A DNA stretch of 64,000 bases from Roseivirga sp. BDSF3-8 (GTDB taxonomy: Bacteria; Bacteroidota; Bacteroidia; Cytophagales; Cyclobacteriaceae): positions 3,923,001 through 3,987,000 of the forward strand of contig NZ_JBGNFV010000001.1 in the NCBI RefSeq assembly GCF_041449215.1. The letters are read 5' to 3'. Positions 35,358 through 45,415 of this stretch are shown here, piece by piece. The translations under genes were made by a program, and so were the position numbers. Positions within the stretch are counted from its first letter, which is position 1. Each line of letters begins with the position of its first letter. The notes under the pieces are model-generated. The model did no database searches, was not told where the DNA came from, and saw only the letters and a program-made list of their open reading frames with translations.

Positions 35358-37607
35358 ATGATTGAGGAAGAGCAGCTAACAAGCAACGTGGAGGATAAGG
35401 ACATCAGGCGTACATTTCCGGTTACGGGGATGAGTTGTGCCGCTTGTGCGGCCAGTGTGGAGTCCACACTGCAGCACACACCCGGTGTATCGGAGGCCAG
35501 CGTGAACTTCGCTTCCGGTACCGTGGCTGTAAGCTACAGTTCACAACTGACTCCTTTGGCGCTCAGGAAGGCGGTCCAAGGTGTAGGATATGACCTGATC
35601 GTGGAAGGGGGTAACGCTGAAGCTAAGCAGGAAGAAGCGAGGGAGGCTCACTATCGGGCATTAAAAAAACGCACTATCTGGTCGGCTATTCTGACCTTTC
35701 CTGTCTTTATCATTGGTATGTTTTTTATGGACTGGACGGCCGGTCCTTATATATCGCTTGTATTCACTATACCTGTCCTGTTTTACTTTGGTCGCAGCTT
35801 TTTTATCCATGCATGGAAGCAGGCCAGACACGGGCGTGCCAATATGGATACCCTGGTGGCACTTAGTACGGGTATAGCTTTTGCATTCAGTGTGTTTAAT
35901 ACATTTTACCCTTCCTTCTGGGTGGAAAAGGGCTTACAGCCTCATGTGTATTATGAGGCGGCTACGGTCATCATCACTTTCATTTCTTTTGGTAAACTGC
36001 TGGAAGAACGGGCCAAATCCAACACCTCTTCTGCCTTGAAAAAGCTTATGAGCCTGCAGCCTAAGTCGCTCATCGTTATTATAGGGGGAGAAGAAAAAGA
36101 GGTGCCGGTCTCTGAGGTGGAAGAGGGGTATGAGATCCTTGTGCGGCCGGGTGAAAAGATCCCTGTGGATGGTACAGTACTTAGCGGACAATCTTTTGTG
36201 GATGAAAGCATGATTACCGGGGAGCCCATGCCTGTGAGCAAAGAAGAGGGGGGGGCAGTCTATGCCGGTACGGTCAATCAAAAGGCGAGTTTTACTTTCA
36301 GAGCAGATAAGGTAGGAGGGGGGACCCTGCTGGCGCAGATCATCCGGAGTGTGAAAGAGGCTCAGTCAAGCAAAGCTCCTGTGCAGAAGCTCGCGGATAA
36401 GATAGCGGGTATATTCGTGCCGACGGTACTCGCAATTTCCCTTATCACGTTTATTATGTGGATGTGGCTTGGGGGTGAGGAGGCCTTTACTCATGCGTTG
36501 CTTACTTCTATAGCTGTACTGGTTATTGCCTGTCCCTGTGCACTGGGACTGGCTACTCCTACTGCAATTATGGTAGGCATAGGGAAAGGTGCTGAGAACA
36601 ATATCCTTGTAAAGGATGCGGAAAGCCTGGAACTGGGACATAAAACAGACACTATCGTACTGGATAAAACGGGTACGATCACAGAGGGTAAGCCTCAGGT
36701 TACCGGTATAGAGCTTACAGGAGGGGCAAAGGAGAACAGTGAAGTATTGGGTATATTACTTGCTATGGAGTCCCGCTCAGAGCATCCGTTAGCACGGGCG
36801 GTAACCGATTATCTCAGGGAAAAGAAAATCTCACCTGCGGGACTTGATGGCTTTACCAGCCTGACGGGTAAGGGGGTCAGTGCGGTAGCAGCAGGGGGTG
36901 AATATGTGGCGGGTAGCCCGGCTTTACTTGCTGAAAAGGGTATTAATATAGATGGAACCATAGCAGAGACTGCGGTCCGGTGGCAAAAGGAGGCAAAAAC
37001 AGTCATTTATTTTGCTGATAACCGGCACTTACTGGCGGTATTGGCCATTTCTGATAGAATCAAACCCGGCTCAGCCAGGGCTATCACCAGGCTTAAGGAA
37101 AAGGGTATAGAGGTGCACATGCTTACTGGTGATAATGAGGATACGGCTACGGCTGTGGCCCGTGAGGTAGGTATAGAGCGGTATAAAAGCGAGGTAAGGC
37201 CTGCAGATAAATCCGCTTATATCAAATCATTGCAGCAAGAGGGAAAAGTGGTGGCTATGGTGGGGGATGGTATTAATGACTCTGAAGCGCTGGCCCATGC
37301 TGATCTTAGTATTGCTATGGGACATGGTTCAGATATAGCTATGGATGTGGCTAAAATGACGCTTATCACCAGTGACCTCGAGTCTATACCAAAGGCACTA
37401 AGATTATCTACTCTTACTGTAAGAGGCATCCGGCAGAACCTTTTTTGGGCTTTCATCTACAATACCATCGGTATCCCTATTGCTGCCGGCCTGCTGTATC
37501 CTCTGAACGGGTTTCTGCTGGATCCCATGATTGCCGGAGCAGCAATGGCCTTCAGTTCTGTTTCTGTAGTGGCAAACAGCCTTCGCCTCAAGTCAAAAAA
37601 GCTATAG
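35358..37607 (+). CDS. copA: Copper-translocating P1B-type ATPase
   Basis: 749 residues. The N-terminal HMA domain (15-80) has [10 protein letters not shown] with Cys27 and Cys30. Eight membrane helices are predicted. The actuator domain has TGEP (287-290), the CPC metal-transport motif is at 392-394 in [12 protein letters not shown], the phosphorylated Asp436 lies in DKTGT, and the nucleotide domain has SEHPLARAV and [12 protein letters not shown]. These are the signatures of Cu+ exporters (P1B-1). It moves copper from the cytoplasm to the periplasm and protects against copper. Its gene is probably regulated by the HMA-AraC protein just upstream (93 bases). No CusA-type pump or copper chaperone gene is seen. 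Confidence 0.93.
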   Translation: MIEEEQLTSNVEDKDIRRTFPVTGMSCAACAASVESTLQHTPGVSEASVNFASGTVAVSYSSQLTPLALRKAVQGVGYDLIVEGGNAEAKQEEAREAHYRALKKRTIWSAILTFPVFIIGMFFMDWTAGPYISLVFTIPVLFYFGRSFFIHAWKQARHGRANMDTLVALSTGIAFAFSVFNTFYPSFWVEKGLQPHVYYEAATVIITFISFGKLLEERAKSNTSSALKKLMSLQPKSLIVIIGGEEKEVPVSEVEEGYEILVRPGEKIPVDGTVLSGQSFVDESMITGEPMPVSKEEGGAVYAGTVNQKASFTFRADKVGGGTLLAQIIRSVKEAQSSKAPVQKLADKIAGIFVPTVLAISLITFIMWMWLGGEEAFTHALLTSIAVLVIACPCALGLATPTAIMVGIGKGAENNILVKDAESLELGHKTDTIVLDKTGTITEGKPQVTGIELTGGAKENSEVLGILLAMESRSEHPLARAVTDYLREKKISPAGLDGFTSLTGKGVSAVAAGGEYVAGSPALLAEKGINIDGTIAETAVRWQKEAKTVIYFADNRHLLAVLAISDRIKPGSARAITRLKEKGIEVHMLTGDNEDTATAVAREVGIERYKSEVRPADKSAYIKSLQQEGKVVAMVGDGINDSEALAHADLSIAMGHGSDIAMDVAKMTLITSDLESIPKALRLSTLTVRGIRQNLFWAFIYNTIGIPIAAGLLYPLNGFLLDPMIAGAAMAFSSVSVVANSLRLKSKKL

Positions 37608-37623
37608 GGGGATGCTCTTAAAA

Positions 37624-37661
37624 AGTCAGAGGCTCCTGCATTCGTACAGGAGCCTCTGACT
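37624..37661. terminator. Bidirectional terminator between copA and the DUF4412-like gene
   Basis: A perfect 15-base stem, AGTCAGAGGCTCCTG and CAGGAGCCTCTGACT, with an eight-base loop. Plus strand: followed by GTATTTTCTTATTT. Minus strand: followed by TTTTTAAG. It serves the convergent genes on both sides. Confidence 0.95.
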
Positions 37662-37684
37662 GTATTTTCTTATTTAGGGAAAGA

Positions 37685-38596
37685 CTAGTTTCCTCCTGCT
37701 CCGCTCATCAGGCTCTGCACTTCAAATTGACTCATGCTGATGTTTTTTTCATTTTCTGAAATATCAGTTACAACCATTTTAGTGGTCTTTTCACCCTTTT
37801 TGTCAAAGGCGGTCATCTCCATTACGTACCCTCTTGACATACCCGTGAGCTGTAGCATGGGGTTGGTCTCCTTTTTCTTACCAAACATGTTAGTGAACCC
37901 GTTCAGGTAATCATCATAGTCAAAATTCACTTCTGAGGTAAACCAGGCATGTGTTTTGCCCTCATCAGTGGTGATGATATATTCTTCACAGTTATACCCC
38001 GCGATGGTTTTTGTATTGCCGGTTTTGCCAACAGATATATCAGCATCTTCCATCTGATAATCATCTTCGTCTTCGTAAGCTCCCATCTTTTTCATCCAGG
38101 ACAAGGACATGACCTGGGCGGTATTTTTCTTAGTGTCCAGCATGATCATCGCCTCGTTTTCAAGGTCAGTGATGATGGGGTTATCTGGTGAATTATCCAT
38201 CTCAATGTACAGGGCTCCGGTGCCGTATCCCTGCTTCATGGTCTGGGTTTCCGTTTTACGCTTGCTGTATGACTCTATCTCCATGGTGGCGATAACCCGA
38301 AATGAATACCTATCAGCCACATCCACAGGCTCAGTATTCATTATTGCCTGCATCATCGCTTCTGCCCTTTTCTGATCTGCTTCCGCGTTTTTCGTATTCC
38401 CTTTATTGGAAGGTGCAAAAAGACTGTCCATAGCACTCTCGGTGCTTTTTTCAGCTTTCTGCTCAGCTTTTCGTTCTACAGTTTGCTCTACTTTTTTAGA
38501 GACTTTCTCTCCCAGTTTTTTCAGGAATTGTGCTTCGGACTGGTAGGAGCACAGGCAAATAATGCTGGTAAGAAGAATCGTATAGGTGAATTTCAT
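37685..38596 (-). CDS. Exported DUF4412-like protein
   Basis: A 303-residue protein with a signal peptide (cleavage after QSEAQ, about residue 23). A Lys/Glu-rich amphipathic segment (FLKKLGEKVSKKVEQTVE...) follows, then a beta-rich domain at about 100-290 with TIAGYNCEEYIITTDEGKTH, AWFTSEVNFDYDDY and MLQLTGMSRGYVMEM. This pattern is typical of Bacteroidota exported proteins with DUF4412. Their function is not known; a periplasmic or outer-membrane role is likely from the signal peptide. It stands alone between the copper module and the SusD operon. Confidence 0.8.
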   Translation of the reverse strand: MKFTYTILLTSIICLCSYQSEAQFLKKLGEKVSKKVEQTVERKAEQKAEKSTESAMDSLFAPSNKGNTKNAEADQKRAEAMMQAIMNTEPVDVADRYSFRVIATMEIESYSKRKTETQTMKQGYGTGALYIEMDNSPDNPIITDLENEAMIMLDTKKNTAQVMSLSWMKKMGAYEDEDDYQMEDADISVGKTGNTKTIAGYNCEEYIITTDEGKTHAWFTSEVNFDYDDYLNGFTNMFGKKKETNPMLQLTGMSRGYVMEMTAFDKKGEKTTKMVVTDISENEKNISMSQFEVQSLMSGAGGN

Positions 38597-38814
38597 ATAT
38601 GGTTTTTAAGGTGTGTTTAAGATGTCATTTGCTCTTAATAAATATACGGAACGGGAGTAACCCATAAAAGCTGTAAGATTGATGGGGTACTTCCTAATAT
38701 GTTGTTTAAACACTTATTGATCTGGTAAATCTACTATTTTCATCTTTGAATGATTCTGCATGGCCTTCCATTCACCGTTGGCAGAGGGGTAAGCCATAGG
38801 GGATAAAAACAGAA

Positions 38815-38842
38815 AAGGCTGCCCGCAGATGCGGGCAGCCTT
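38815..38842 (-). terminator. Terminator of the SusC/SusD operon
   Basis: Arms AAGGCTGCCCGCA and TGCGGGCAGCCTT with a two-base loop. On the minus strand it is followed by TTCTGTTTTTATCC and lies 32 bases after the SusD stop. The plus strand is also followed by TTTTCTTG, so it may work in both directions. Confidence 0.9.
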
Positions 38843-38874
38843 TTCTTGTGCTGTCAAGCTATATTAAGCTTTAC

Positions 38875-40269
38875 TTAGTTGTTTTCCGCATCCCAGTTAG
38901 TTTCACTGGTACGTCTGGCTACCTGCTGGAAGAGGTTACCCCCTTCACGAAGGTCTACGTATGTAGCATTAAGTCTGCCCAGACGGCGAAGGTCTATCCA
39001 GCGGTGACCACCTTCCTGCCACAGGCTATAGCGACGGTTAAATAATATTTCGTCTATAAGCGCATCTGCTGTAGCAGCGCCAGAGTAGTCAGGCAAACCC
39101 CATATATTCCGTATGGTGTTGATCGCCCCGATAGCTTCTATGAAGTCAGGTGAAGAACTTCTCACATTAGCTTCTGCATATATGAGTAGAAGTTCTTCAT
39201 TACGGAACCATGGCGTTGGCTCCTCAGGGCTCTCATAGCGGTTGTCCTGATACAATCCGGGGATTGGATCACCGCTTACAGCATCCTTGATGTTAGAGTT
39301 TACTACCGGATTCTGTACCCTCTCGGCAAATTTGTTTATCCTGCGGTCTCCGGGTTCGGCATCATCGATCATAGCAGGATGTACGATGAGGATGGTGCTC
39401 GTTTCGCGGTCGTAAGGGTAATAGAGCGGATTGGGATCGTCCGGAGGATTTCCCCACGTATGGTATACCCCATTGTAAAGCGCAGCAGAGTCAGTGGATG
39501 CAAGGTTCATAAATGATTCGCCCAGTGCCTGCAGTGCAGCGTCAAAGTCCTCGTCATAGAGGGCAGCTCGTGCGGCTATAGCACGGTTCACCTGAAGCAT
39601 ACCTTCGGGAGTACTGAAGCTTCCAAATCCGCTGGTAAGTGCGAAATTAAATGATTCTCCTGCAGCCTCCAGGTCATCGGCTCCGTCCTCAAGTATTTGA
39701 CGGATTTCATCCAGGGCCACGCCATAGTCTACTATAGGGCCTGGGTTCAGGTTATCTTCCACATCTACCCTGATGCCATTTTCATACTGCTGCAGCAGTG
39801 GCCATAGAAGCTGAAAGGCCTTAATGGTCTTAGCTACTCCTGTATAACCGGCTCTCTGCTGCTCATCAATAGAAGTGGAGTTAGTCGCCGCCTCTATGAG
39901 AACGTTTGCCTGCAAAACAGCCTGGTAGGGACTGGTATAGGATGCACCTGAAGCAAAGAAGTCAGGGTACGTAGTGGTAATATTCAACCCGAGCCACTCA
40001 TTGGTAAACCGGGGGTCAGATCCGAAATAAGGATAAACCTCACGGCCAAATGTGCCGAACAATTGATTTACGTTTTCATAATACTCCCTGTGACGGGCTC
40101 CGAGGCCCGTAACCAGCACCTGCAGCTCTGCAGGGGAGGCATCGTTTGTTACAGACTCTACCGAGGGATTATCGAAATCCGTAACCTCATCTATCTCGCA
40201 GCCGAAAAGCAACCCCGTACTAAGGGTGGCAGCAGCCAGGAAACGAGTATATTTATGCGTTATCTTCAT
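38875..40269 (-). CDS. SusD/RagB-family outer membrane lipoprotein
   Basis: 464 residues from the ATG at 40269 (the frame extends five codons further up to 40284). The lipoprotein signal is MKITHKYTRFLAAATL... with the lipobox LLFGC, Cys24. The mature part shows the TPR-like helices of SusD, e.g. TAVAKTIKAFQLLW-like GVAKTIKAFQLLWPLLQQYE, and the C-terminal LFNRRYSLWQEGGHRWIDLR and LGRLNATYVD that close the fold. SusD caps a SusC barrel and binds a glycan or other nutrient. It starts one base after the SusC stop, so the two are co-translated. The substrate is not obvious: no glycoside hydrolase sits in this operon. Confidence 0.95.
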   Translation of the reverse strand: MKITHKYTRFLAAATLSTGLLFGCEIDEVTDFDNPSVESVTNDASPAELQVLVTGLGARHREYYENVNQLFGTFGREVYPYFGSDPRFTNEWLGLNITTTYPDFFASGASYTSPYQAVLQANVLIEAATNSTSIDEQQRAGYTGVAKTIKAFQLLWPLLQQYENGIRVDVEDNLNPGPIVDYGVALDEIRQILEDGADDLEAAGESFNFALTSGFGSFSTPEGMLQVNRAIAARAALYDEDFDAALQALGESFMNLASTDSAALYNGVYHTWGNPPDDPNPLYYPYDRETSTILIVHPAMIDDAEPGDRRINKFAERVQNPVVNSNIKDAVSGDPIPGLYQDNRYESPEEPTPWFRNEELLLIYAEANVRSSSPDFIEAIGAINTIRNIWGLPDYSGAATADALIDEILFNRRYSLWQEGGHRWIDLRRLGRLNATYVDLREGGNLFQQVARRTSETNWDAENN

Positions 40270-40270
40270 A

Positions 40271-43261
40271 TTAAAAATCAACATTTAGGTGGAAGAAGAA
40301 GCGTCTGCTGCTGGGGTAAGGAGCTACCTCGATGTTTGACGAGATAGGCTGACTTCCGAAGTTAGATACCTCAGGGTCATAGCTTTCATAAGGCGTCCAG
40401 AGCAAAATGTTGTTAGCTGAGGCACCGATTTTGATTCGTTCGATAGCTCCGCCACTGATGCTTTCTACAATAGATTCCGGGATTCTATAATACAGACCCA
40501 GTTCACGCAGCTTTACATAGTCTGCATCCTGGATGTATACACCTGTGTTTCCATCGGCAGCCCAGGCCAGCAGACGATCGGTACCGTCAGGTACACCATT
40601 ATCATTATCATCATCGCTCCAATAAGGAGTGGTACCACCATCATCCCAAAGCAAGCCTGAAAGGTTGATATTCTGTCCGCCTTTTTTCCAGTGAACAAGA
40701 ATACCCAGATCCAGGTTTTTAGCAATTGTGATGTCATTACGGAAACTCAGGTTAAAATCAGCCTGACGGTCTCCATATACGGTGTAACCGCCTTCTACAT
40801 CAGTAGTAGCTGGTGTTCCTACAATGGTGGTAGGTGAGAACCCTTCTGCAATCAGATAAGAACCGAGTGAAGGACCAAAGCCACCCGTAGTAAATGTAGG
40901 GATGTTAAGCTCGGTGATTTCCGAACGGTTTCTCCAGAATAGTACCTGAGAGCTCCAGATGAAATTCTCCTGCCTTACTGGGGTCAGGCCAAGTGTTACT
41001 TCCCAGCCTTTGTTCTGTAGTTCGGCAGCATTTGTTGCAATACCTACCGTACCGGTGGCTTCAGAAGTAGGCAGATCCAGAATCAGATCATATACATTCT
41101 TTTCGTAGTAGGTAGCTTCCAGGGTGATCCTGTCTCCGAAGAAGGCCGCATCCACGCCTAGTTCCAGTTCGGCAGCTGTTTCGGGTACCAGGTCGGGTGA
41201 AACCCCACCGTTAGGTACCTTACCACCAAGGTCGTCGCCGATCACCTGAGGAACAAGTGAAACGAAGGTTTGACGATAAGAGGGCAGGCCACCCGTTTGT
41301 CCGTATGCAGCTCTTATCTTGAGTCTGTTCATTACGGTAGACTCGTAGAAGTCAAAGTTATTAAGGTTGACAGCTACTGAAGCACGTGGGAATACGTAGA
41401 ACTCATCCTGCTGAAGGTTCAGTGTGGATTTATCAAAACGAACACCAACGGTACCAATTATTCTGTCTTCCCAGTTGGCATCCTGCTGCACTACATATCC
41501 GAAGTCTGTAATACGAGTGGTAGACTGTTCCTGCGTGTTCACTACCTGTGCCCAGGCAAGGTTTTTCTGACCACCTACCAGCCCCTGACCTCTCATAAGC
41601 AGGAAGTCGGACTGCTGATCCAGGCGTACAAAACCGCCCTGGGTACTCATGTTGACCGTATTAAGGTTCCAGTTGTACACGAGGAAAGCCTGGAAGTTCA
41701 GGTTCAGATCCTCCTGGCGGCCGTGCATCACGTCACCGGGATTTGCTGTGGCTTGCTGACTCTGAAGGAATTCAGGAAAATATACCAGTGAATTAGAGCT
41801 TAGCATATCCACTCCGCCATTTATTTTCAATTGGAGGAAAGAGTTGTCCTTACTGATAAGGTCAAAGTCAGCTCCTACGGCTCCTACAAAGCGGTCTACT
41901 GTCTGGTTATTTTCAGCCAGATCGCGAATTGCAAAAGGGTTATCGTTGAAGTAGGGATTATTAGGATATACACCCAGGTCATTAGGCTTCAGGTCTGCGT
42001 AAGATGGTGTGTAAGCAATGGTATAACCGAGCGACCCACCGGTGTTATTCTGGTTACCCGTAAAACCGCGGTCAGAGTCACTTCTGCTATAACCCGTATT
42101 AGCTTTTACCGAAATACGATCAGTAGGAGTAAAGGTGAGGTTCACCCTTCCTGAGTAGCGCTCGAAGCCGGTGTTTTTTACAATACCCTCTTCATCCTGT
42201 ACGCTACCGGAAACAAAATACTGCATTTTGTCACCTCCGCCGGATACACTTAGCTGTGTTTTGCTTAAGAGGGCGGTCTCACCGTATATTTCCTCCTCCA
42301 GGTCCATAACACGACCTTCATTCACTGCATCGCGATAGCGCTGAAGTTCCAGCTGACCTCTCTCGTCCGTACCGAAGTATGTTTCGATCTTGTCTTCGTT
42401 CCATCCCTCGAGTCCCTGCAGGTTTTGAGCTTCGGCAATACCGATATCCTGGCTCAGGCGTACCTGAGGCTTTCCTGCCTTACCTTTTTTAGTGGTAATA
42501 ATGATCACACCCGCATTGGCACGCGTACCATAAATAGCCGCTGCGGAAGGTCCCTTAAGGATTTCGATATTTTCGATGTCCTCAGGGTTAATGTCCGCTA
42601 TGCGGTTCGCACCCCCATCCTGGTTAGAGGCCGATGCACCATCAGAGGCTCCACTCAACTGAGAGCGTCCCGTACGGACGGTTGAGTTATTCACGTACAC
42701 TCCATCTATTATATAGAGTGGCTGAGAAGAACCTGCTCCTAATGTAGAGATACCCCTGAACTGCAGGCTGACACCTCCACCGGGAGCGCCACTGTTAGAG
42801 TTCATGTTTACCCCCGCTACCTTGCCATACAAGGCATTGTCAAGAGTTTGCTGGGTAGTGGTACCTGTGAGCTCTTCAGCGTTCACAGTCTCTACCGAGT
42901 TAGCCAGGTTACTCCTTTTAATAGAGCTGGCAAGACCGGTTACCACGATCTCCTCCAGTTGAGTGATGTCCTCAGTCATCACCACATCCAGGGTGGTTTG
43001 GCTGGAGGATACTTCCCGCTGTTCGGTAATAAAACCTACAAAGGAGAAAGAAAGTGTTCCTGAACTACCGGGAACATTGACCCGGTAATTACCATTAATG
43101 TCAGTTACGGTACCCGTGGTACCATTATTCACCAGGACCGACACGCCCGGTATAGGGTCGCCTTCAAGGTCTGAAATTACCTGTCCGGTAACCACAAACT
43201 GCGCCCATGCCGTGCCTGACATAAAGAGGCAAAGCAAAGCTAATAAGTAGTGTTTCCTCAT
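40271..43261 (-). CDS. SusC/RagA-family TonB-linked outer membrane transporter
   Basis: 996 residues from the ATG at 43261 (frame open from 43285). After the signal peptide (to GTAWAQ) comes the SusC-type carboxypeptidase-regulatory domain at about 25-105 (VVTGQVISDLEGDPIPGVSV, GTVTDINGNYRVNVPG). The SusC linker EEIVVTGLASSIKRSNLANS and plug domain (about 110-240, SIRG-like SLQFRGISTLGAGSSQPLYI and IEILKGPSAAAIYGTRAN) follow, then a barrel to the C-terminal FFFHLNVDF. It forms the transport channel with the SusD protein encoded directly after it. The operon ends in a strong hairpin. Import of a glycan or peptide is likely; the ligand is unknown. Confidence 0.96.
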   Translation of the reverse strand: MRKHYLLALLCLFMSGTAWAQFVVTGQVISDLEGDPIPGVSVLVNNGTTGTVTDINGNYRVNVPGSSGTLSFSFVGFITEQREVSSSQTTLDVVMTEDITQLEEIVVTGLASSIKRSNLANSVETVNAEELTGTTTQQTLDNALYGKVAGVNMNSNSGAPGGGVSLQFRGISTLGAGSSQPLYIIDGVYVNNSTVRTGRSQLSGASDGASASNQDGGANRIADINPEDIENIEILKGPSAAAIYGTRANAGVIIITTKKGKAGKPQVRLSQDIGIAEAQNLQGLEGWNEDKIETYFGTDERGQLELQRYRDAVNEGRVMDLEEEIYGETALLSKTQLSVSGGGDKMQYFVSGSVQDEEGIVKNTGFERYSGRVNLTFTPTDRISVKANTGYSRSDSDRGFTGNQNNTGGSLGYTIAYTPSYADLKPNDLGVYPNNPYFNDNPFAIRDLAENNQTVDRFVGAVGADFDLISKDNSFLQLKINGGVDMLSSNSLVYFPEFLQSQQATANPGDVMHGRQEDLNLNFQAFLVYNWNLNTVNMSTQGGFVRLDQQSDFLLMRGQGLVGGQKNLAWAQVVNTQEQSTTRITDFGYVVQQDANWEDRIIGTVGVRFDKSTLNLQQDEFYVFPRASVAVNLNNFDFYESTVMNRLKIRAAYGQTGGLPSYRQTFVSLVPQVIGDDLGGKVPNGGVSPDLVPETAAELELGVDAAFFGDRITLEATYYEKNVYDLILDLPTSEATGTVGIATNAAELQNKGWEVTLGLTPVRQENFIWSSQVLFWRNRSEITELNIPTFTTGGFGPSLGSYLIAEGFSPTTIVGTPATTDVEGGYTVYGDRQADFNLSFRNDITIAKNLDLGILVHWKKGGQNINLSGLLWDDGGTTPYWSDDDNDNGVPDGTDRLLAWAADGNTGVYIQDADYVKLRELGLYYRIPESIVESISGGAIERIKIGASANNILLWTPYESYDPEVSNFGSQPISSNIEVAPYPSSRRFFFHLNVDF

Positions 43262-43844
43262 AAGCTTAATATCATGTTTTGTCAATGAGAAATTTCGCGA
43301 TATTAATCTAAGCGTTACATCAGAAAGAAAAAAGCGGATAAAATTTTCTTGTCTCAGTAAATTTATTATCAGAAGGTTAGTGATATTAGACTTTGTTGGG
43401 ATATAATAAAATTATATGTAAATAGTACCAAATTAAATTACGGTCTATTTTTTGCGCTATCGCCAAATATTTGATAAGAACCTGCATGAGGGGCTTATTG
43501 TGTCGCTGTCAATTATGAGTGAACGGAAAATGACTTTTCCGAAAAAGATTATTATTTCGGTGAAAAAAAGTGGCAGACCGCATAAGCTGACCTTTGCATT
43601 TAATGAAAGAAGCAGTATAAGGGCCATATAATTCAACGGTAAACAGGCGGTAGTACCCTATTCCGTCTTAGAAGCTAATTGATTGGCGGCCTGAAGGCCG
43701 GTAGGGCATAATCAGGCATTCTCTTATTATCTATTGGCAGAATAGTGGGCTGTCCATTGCTGATCACAAGAAAAAGTAATCATTCGGTATCTTCCTCAGT
43801 ATTGCGTTAATTTAGGGCTGTTCTATCTACTACTACTATTTTAT
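43262..43844. other. Divergent intergenic region
   Basis: About 580 bases between the SusC start and the esterase gene. AT-rich near SusC (AAATTATATGTAAATAG), no gene recognised. It must carry both promoters; I find no unambiguous TTTG/TAnnTTTG pair. Confidence 0.5.
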
Positions 43845-44705
43845 ATGAAACTACTCCACCTGCCCTTTATTTTTTTGGTTATAAGTTTATGGATGTCTTC
43901 TTCAGCACAGGCTCAACAGACGCCGGTAATTACCGGCACGCCATTTAGTATAGGTGAGACATTACATCTGCCCTCCCAGGTTCTTAATGAAGACCGGGTA
44001 CTGAATATCTATCTTCCCTCAGATTACGCCCCTGATTCTGTACGCTATCATGTGCTATACCTCTTTGATGGGTCTGCGGAAGAGGATTTTATCCATATAG
44101 CCGGACTGGTGCAGTTTGCTACTTTTCCCTGGATCAATATGATGCCACCCACCATAGTTGTGGGAATAGGCAATACTGAACGCTTCAGAGACTTTACCTC
44201 ACCTGCCGAAACGGACGAGTTCCGAAATGAATTTCCTGCTTCCGGTGGGTCAGAAGCCTTTATGGATTTTATGGAAAAAGAGGTAATACCTCTGGTAGAA
44301 GAGCGCTATGCTGTAGACACTCTCAGCACCCTGATAGGTCAGTCTATGGGAGGGTTAATGGCCACGGAAGTGCTTCTTACCCGGCCAGGATTGTTTGATC
44401 AGTATATTATAGTAAGCCCCAGCCTATGGTGGAACGATGGGTCAATGCTGAAAGCCGGACACAAGCTGTCAGGTGTGGAAGGCCCAAAGCGTAAAGTATG
44501 TATAGCCGTAGGGGAGGAAGGGGATATTATGAAAGGTGCCGCCAGGGACCTAAAGAACCTTCTGCAGGCCAGCTATCCGGACCAGGCGGAGGTTTCATAT
44601 GCTTACTATCCGGAAGCAGACCATGGCAATGTATTGCACCTGGCTGCTTATAATGCCATACTTTCCCTGTTTCCACAGCCGGCGAAAGTTAAGGAGACGG
44701 AGTGA
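43845..44705 (+). CDS. Secreted alpha/beta-hydrolase (esterase D/Fes-like)
   Basis: A 286-residue serine hydrolase with a signal peptide (cleavage after SAQAQ). It carries the nucleophile elbow GQSMGG with Ser167, an NIYLPSDYAPDSVRYHVLYL strand before it and the catalytic His near 262 in YYPEADHGNV. This is the PF00756-type esterase fold, which includes enterochelin/siderophore esterases, S-formylglutathione hydrolases and acetyl xylan esterases. Export to the periplasm or surface is likely from the signal peptide. It is divergent from the SusC gene. The next reading frame starts within its stop codon. The substrate is not known. Confidence 0.85.
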   Translation: MKLLHLPFIFLVISLWMSSSAQAQQTPVITGTPFSIGETLHLPSQVLNEDRVLNIYLPSDYAPDSVRYHVLYLFDGSAEEDFIHIAGLVQFATFPWINMMPPTIVVGIGNTERFRDFTSPAETDEFRNEFPASGGSEAFMDFMEKEVIPLVEERYAVDTLSTLIGQSMGGLMATEVLLTRPGLFDQYIIVSPSLWWNDGSMLKAGHKLSGVEGPKRKVCIAVGEEGDIMKGAARDLKNLLQASYPDQAEVSYAYYPEADHGNVLHLAAYNAILSLFPQPAKVKETE

Positions 44706-45245
44706 GTAAGCAGGTAAAGATATTACTTACGCTTATGGCCTTATGACTGTCTGTCGCAGCCTTCATCTGGTATGAAAGCCAATATACCAAGACGGAGGTA
44801 TTTGGTGCCAGATATGGTGAATTATAGATAGCCTGAACAGGGTGGTGGTTTATTACAATGGTGGCGTGGCTAGTGTCAGGCCGCAACCTGACACCCGATG
44901 GGTATAACCTTGGGCTAAAGTATCAGTGTGGCGAGTTTATGAAGCGGTACTATTATCTGCATCTCAATCACAAAATGCCTGACTCATACGGACATGCCAG
45001 GGACTTTTTCAATCCCTCACTAAAAGCGGACGTATAAATGCCGAGCGTTGGCTGCGCCAGTATACGAATGGGGCAGATACTTTCCCAAGCCAGATGATCT
45101 GCTGGTGATGGGACCTACCCTGTTCAATCCTTACGGGCATGTAGCTATAGTATCACAGGTAATGGAAGATCGTATACAGATCATACAGCAAACCCGTGGC
45201 CTGCAGGAAAGTCACGCGTATTTCTTGCATTGGAAGTTAAAGTAG
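44702..45245 (+). pseudogene. Frameshifted CHAP-type amidase gene
   Basis: A GTG at 44702 overlaps the esterase stop. The first frame starts SKQVKILLTLMAL, a short signal-like start, and hits stops. A second frame carries SGRNLTPDGYNLGLKYQCGE and FMKRYYYLHLNHKMPDSYGH, the typical CHAP N-terminal part with the catalytic Cys (KYQC). A third carries GPTLFNPYGHVAIVSQV (catalytic His) and a stop at 45245. CHAP enzymes are amidases that cleave peptidoglycan cross-links. In the intact form the protein would be about 180 residues. Two or more frameshifts inactivate it. Confidence 0.75.
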
Positions 45246-45415
45246 GCAGGTATTATATAAGAGAGTCTGAGGTATTGGCTGGCTGATACTTGATACTGAG
45301 CCTACCACTAAAACAGCGCATTGACCACCGGGAGACCTTTCATGTGTCTTTTTGAGGATATATGATATATTGTAACCTGTACTATTGACTGCCTGACGAG
45401 CCTGATAAAATAAAA

